Of a DNA stretch of 64,000 nt, positions 62,084-64,000 are shown piece by piece. This stretch comes from Chitinophaga sp. (lineage in GTDB: Bacteria > Bacteroidota > Bacteroidia > Chitinophagales > Chitinophagaceae), in assembly GCF_019236475.1 (NCBI RefSeq), contig NZ_JAFAIX010000005.1, positions 1-64,000 on the forward strand. Reading direction: 5' to 3'. The notes beneath the pieces are model-generated. The model searched no databases and was not told where the DNA came from. It saw only the letters and a list, made by a program, of their open reading frames with translations. Position numbers and translations under genes: made by a program. Numbering within the stretch: position 1 is the first letter of the stretch; each line of letters begins with the position of its first letter.

Positions 62084-64000
62084 TTACACCTTCAGGTATT
62101 CTCCTTCGAGCTGTACTACATTTTTCTCCACGTTCGCATCAATTGCTTTCAGAATTTCTGTTTTCATTTCTTCGGTCACCCGACTGAAACCGAACATACG
62201 GGCAATGAAAGGCACAGCCGCTTCCGGCTGTATGGCCACTGCGTCTTTCACTACTTTCTCTAATGCTACCCCCATTTCTTCCACCGCAATGTAATTTACT
62301 TTCCTTGCGGCAGAAGGCAGTTCACTACGATCTCGAACCGCCGGCGAAGGTAGATCTGAATGCCAGAGAAACTGTCCTTTTATTTTGATGCGTTTACCGG
62401 CATCCGCATGACGTACAGCATGTCGCAATACTTCCCGGATACGTGGCCCTACACGCGTAACGCCTGCAGCTTCCACCATACGACGCGCCAGTTCATCAAA
62501 ATGTACCGGACTTTCCACCTCTACTACCTGTTGTATCCAACTACACAATTGCCCCATGGATGCTTGATGCAATTCCTGCTCACGGATATCATCTGGTAAT
62601 ACGGCTGTTTTATATAACAGGGCTTCCTCTTTAGGCGTTTCCACGGTGGTGCGCTCCATTTCCAGGTCTTCCTGAACAATAGCGACTTCTTTATCAACTG
62701 CTGCTTGATAGGTTTTGGCAGACTCGATGGCCTCCACCAGCCGTTCCAACTCTGCGGCCGGATGATGGAACCAATCAGTACTCCAGATCCGATGGATATG
62801 CCAGCCCATCGCTTCCAGGACTTGCTGCCTAAGTCTGTCGCGGTCCCTGGCGGAACGGGCTGAATGATAAGCAGCACCATCGCACTCTATGCCTATGAGG
62901 TACCTACCTGGATATTCAGGATCTACTACAGCAAGATCAATATAAAATCCTTTGGCCCCTACCTGTTTCCGTACCTGATATCCTTTTGCAGTAAGCATGG
63001 CAGCTACATTTTCTTCGAAAGGACTATCTGCTGGCATGCCAGTTTCTGTGGTATGATTCAATCTGCCATGCTGTGCATAGTAGAGGAAATTCTTCAGGGC
63101 ATGGATACCATAACTTTTTGTTCTGTTGATATCAATATCGTCCGAGGTAATATTGGTAAATACTTCACAACGCGTTTTAGCACGCGTGATCAATACATTG
63201 AGTCGTCTTTCACCACCGTCGTTGTTGAGTGGCCCGAAAGACATAGCCACATATCCTTCCTCCGTACGCCCGTAACCGATAGAGATATAAATTACTTCTC
63301 TTTCATCCCCTTGTACGTTTTCCAGGTTCTTCACAAAAAATGGTTCATCCGCATGGCCTGTGAAGAAGCTCTCCAGTTCAGGATGTTGCTTACGTCTCGT
63401 TTCCAGGGCATTACTGATGGCCTCCCGCTGCGAAGTACTGAAGGCGACCACCCCCAAACTCTGATGTGGAAAATTTTTCGCATGCGCGATAACGGCATCG
63501 GCTACACGTTCTGCTTCCAGTGGATTGGTACGAGTTTTTCCGCGATCGTAGGAAGTATCGGGGAGATGATGAAACACAAGCCCGGCTTGTTCCTTTGTAC
63601 CAGGACTAGGGAATATTACCAGCTTGTTATCATAAAATTCGTGATTAGACAATGTAATCAAGGATTCATGACGGCTCCGGTAGTGCCAGCGCAGCATGCG
63701 TTGTGGCGCTCCCTGGGCATCACAAAGGCCAAGAATACTTTGCATATCGGCTGTCACGTTATCTTCATCATCGGATTCACTATTCAGCGAATCAAAGAAG
63801 CTGGTCGGTGGTAATTGTTTGTTGTCTCCCACTACTACCAACTGACGTCCGCGCATTATAGCACCGAGTGCGTCTACAGGTCTTACCTGGCTGGCCTCAT
63901 CGAATATCACCAAATCAAATTCCAAGGACTCTGGCGGCAGGAAATTCGCAATAGACATAGGGCTCATCATGAATACCGGCTTGATGGCCTGAATAGCCCA
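62084..64000 (-). CDS. Hhe-like helicase with Vsr-like nuclease and DUF3320, 5' end outside window
   Basis: 638 residues visible, with the frame open to the right edge; WAIQAIKPVFMMSPMSIANFL is upstream of the first internal ATG (63970), so the start is outside. Visible helicase motifs: Walker B VIFDEASQVRP, VVGDNKQLPP, LRWHYRSRHESLI, NVQGDEREVIYISIGYG and RRLNVLITRAKTRC, of UPF1/DNA2 type. A restriction-endonuclease-like domain follows (GIECDGAAYHSARSARDRDRLRQQVLEAMGW), then a DUF3320-like region (LCSWIQQVVEVESPVHFDELARRMVEAAGV). This order is that of Hhe antiphage proteins, which begin with DUF4011. Defence role inferred from the family. Confidence 0.85.
   Translation of the reverse strand, partial: WAIQAIKPVFMMSPMSIANFLPPESLEFDLVIFDEASQVRPVDALGAIMRGRQLVVVGDNKQLPPTSFFDSLNSESDDEDNVTADMQSILGLCDAQGAPQRMLRWHYRSRHESLITLSNHEFYDNKLVIFPSPGTKEQAGLVFHHLPDTSYDRGKTRTNPLEAERVADAVIAHAKNFPHQSLGVVAFSTSQREAISNALETRRKQHPELESFFTGHADEPFFVKNLENVQGDEREVIYISIGYGRTEEGYVAMSFGPLNNDGGERRLNVLITRAKTRCEVFTNITSDDIDINRTKSYGIHALKNFLYYAQHGRLNHTTETGMPADSPFEENVAAMLTAKGYQVRKQVGAKGFYIDLAVVDPEYPGRYLIGIECDGAAYHSARSARDRDRLRQQVLEAMGWHIHRIWSTDWFHHPAAELERLVEAIESAKTYQAAVDKEVAIVQEDLEMERTTVETPKEEALLYKTAVLPDDIREQELHQASMGQLCSWIQQVVEVESPVHFDELARRMVEAAGVTRVGPRIREVLRHAVRHADAGKRIKIKGQFLWHSDLPSPAVRDRSELPSAARKVNYIAVEEMGVALEKVVKDAVAIQPEAAVPFIARMFGFSRVTEEMKTEILKAIDANVEKNVVQLEGEYLKV

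Noticed and set aside
62864..63814. Long plus-strand open frame opposite the Hhe-like helicase (316 codons)
   Set aside because: The minus strand carries clear helicase and nuclease motifs through the same interval, so this frame is an antisense artefact.

Overview
The window comes from a member of the phylum Bacteroidota, most likely a Chitinophaga-like bacterium (Chitinophagaceae). The evidence is a SprB-repeat surface protein, a TonB receptor with a carboxypeptidase-like regulatory domain and a DUF6660-type partner, a malate:quinone oxidoreductase, an HAE1-type RND pump with a NodT-family outer membrane lipoprotein, and -7 boxes of the Bacteroidota TAnnTTTG type. No Shine-Dalgarno pattern is obvious, so starts were chosen by ATG position and family homology; several open frames begin earlier at TTG. 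The genus is an inference.

Layout. (1) 1-12 kb: a minus-strand block of large exported proteins: a 578-aa outer membrane beta-barrel candidate, a 1495-aa exported protein of unknown family, a 704-aa fibronectin type III protein and a SprB-repeat protein that runs off the left edge. The last three are packed with gaps of 2 and 8 bp and look like one surface-structure operon. (2) 12-21 kb: small metabolic and regulatory genes: SDR plus AraC, a class A-like beta-lactamase with altered active-site motifs, TonB receptor plus DUF6660, a DHFR-like reductase, MBL hydrolase, HxlR regulator and a second SDR. (3) 20.7-25.6 kb: a small accessory segment at tRNA-Ser(TGA). It holds a DUF1016 nuclease and an SF1 helicase-nuclease. 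The helicase lies between an intact tRNA-Ser and a displaced 17-bp copy of the tRNA 3' end, with a decayed tRNA-Ser copy beside the intact one. (4) 25.6-38.3 kb: housekeeping genes: Na+/H+ antiporter, PhyH dioxygenase, ATPase, DNA ligase D, Crp regulator, HAD, FAH hydrolase, Mqo, SRPBCC/ArsR with twin operators, and DeoR/NudK sharing a 43-bp palindrome. (5) 38.3-48.3 kb: a second accessory block beside an identical tRNA-Ser. It has three small genes of unknown function (two share an N-terminal tag), a PD-(D/E)XK/DUF5655 protein and a complete type I restriction-modification operon (hsdM-hsdS-hsdR). (6) 48.5-57.8 kb: an RND efflux operon, an AraC regulator and a Smr-less MutS2. (7) 58-61.3 kb: MsrA, a zinc-ribbon membrane protein, and an Rrf2-DsbA-YgiD operon with a clear promoter. 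(8) 61.3-64 kb: a decayed ABC permease next to a large Hhe-like helicase/Vsr-like nuclease/DUF3320 protein that runs off the right edge.

The best candidates for something undescribed are the tagged three-gene module at 38.4-40.0 kb and the exported-protein cluster at 1-12 kb. The tRNA-Ser element with a single helicase-nuclease cargo is the clearest mobile structure. No CRISPR array, rRNA, transposase or integrase was seen.
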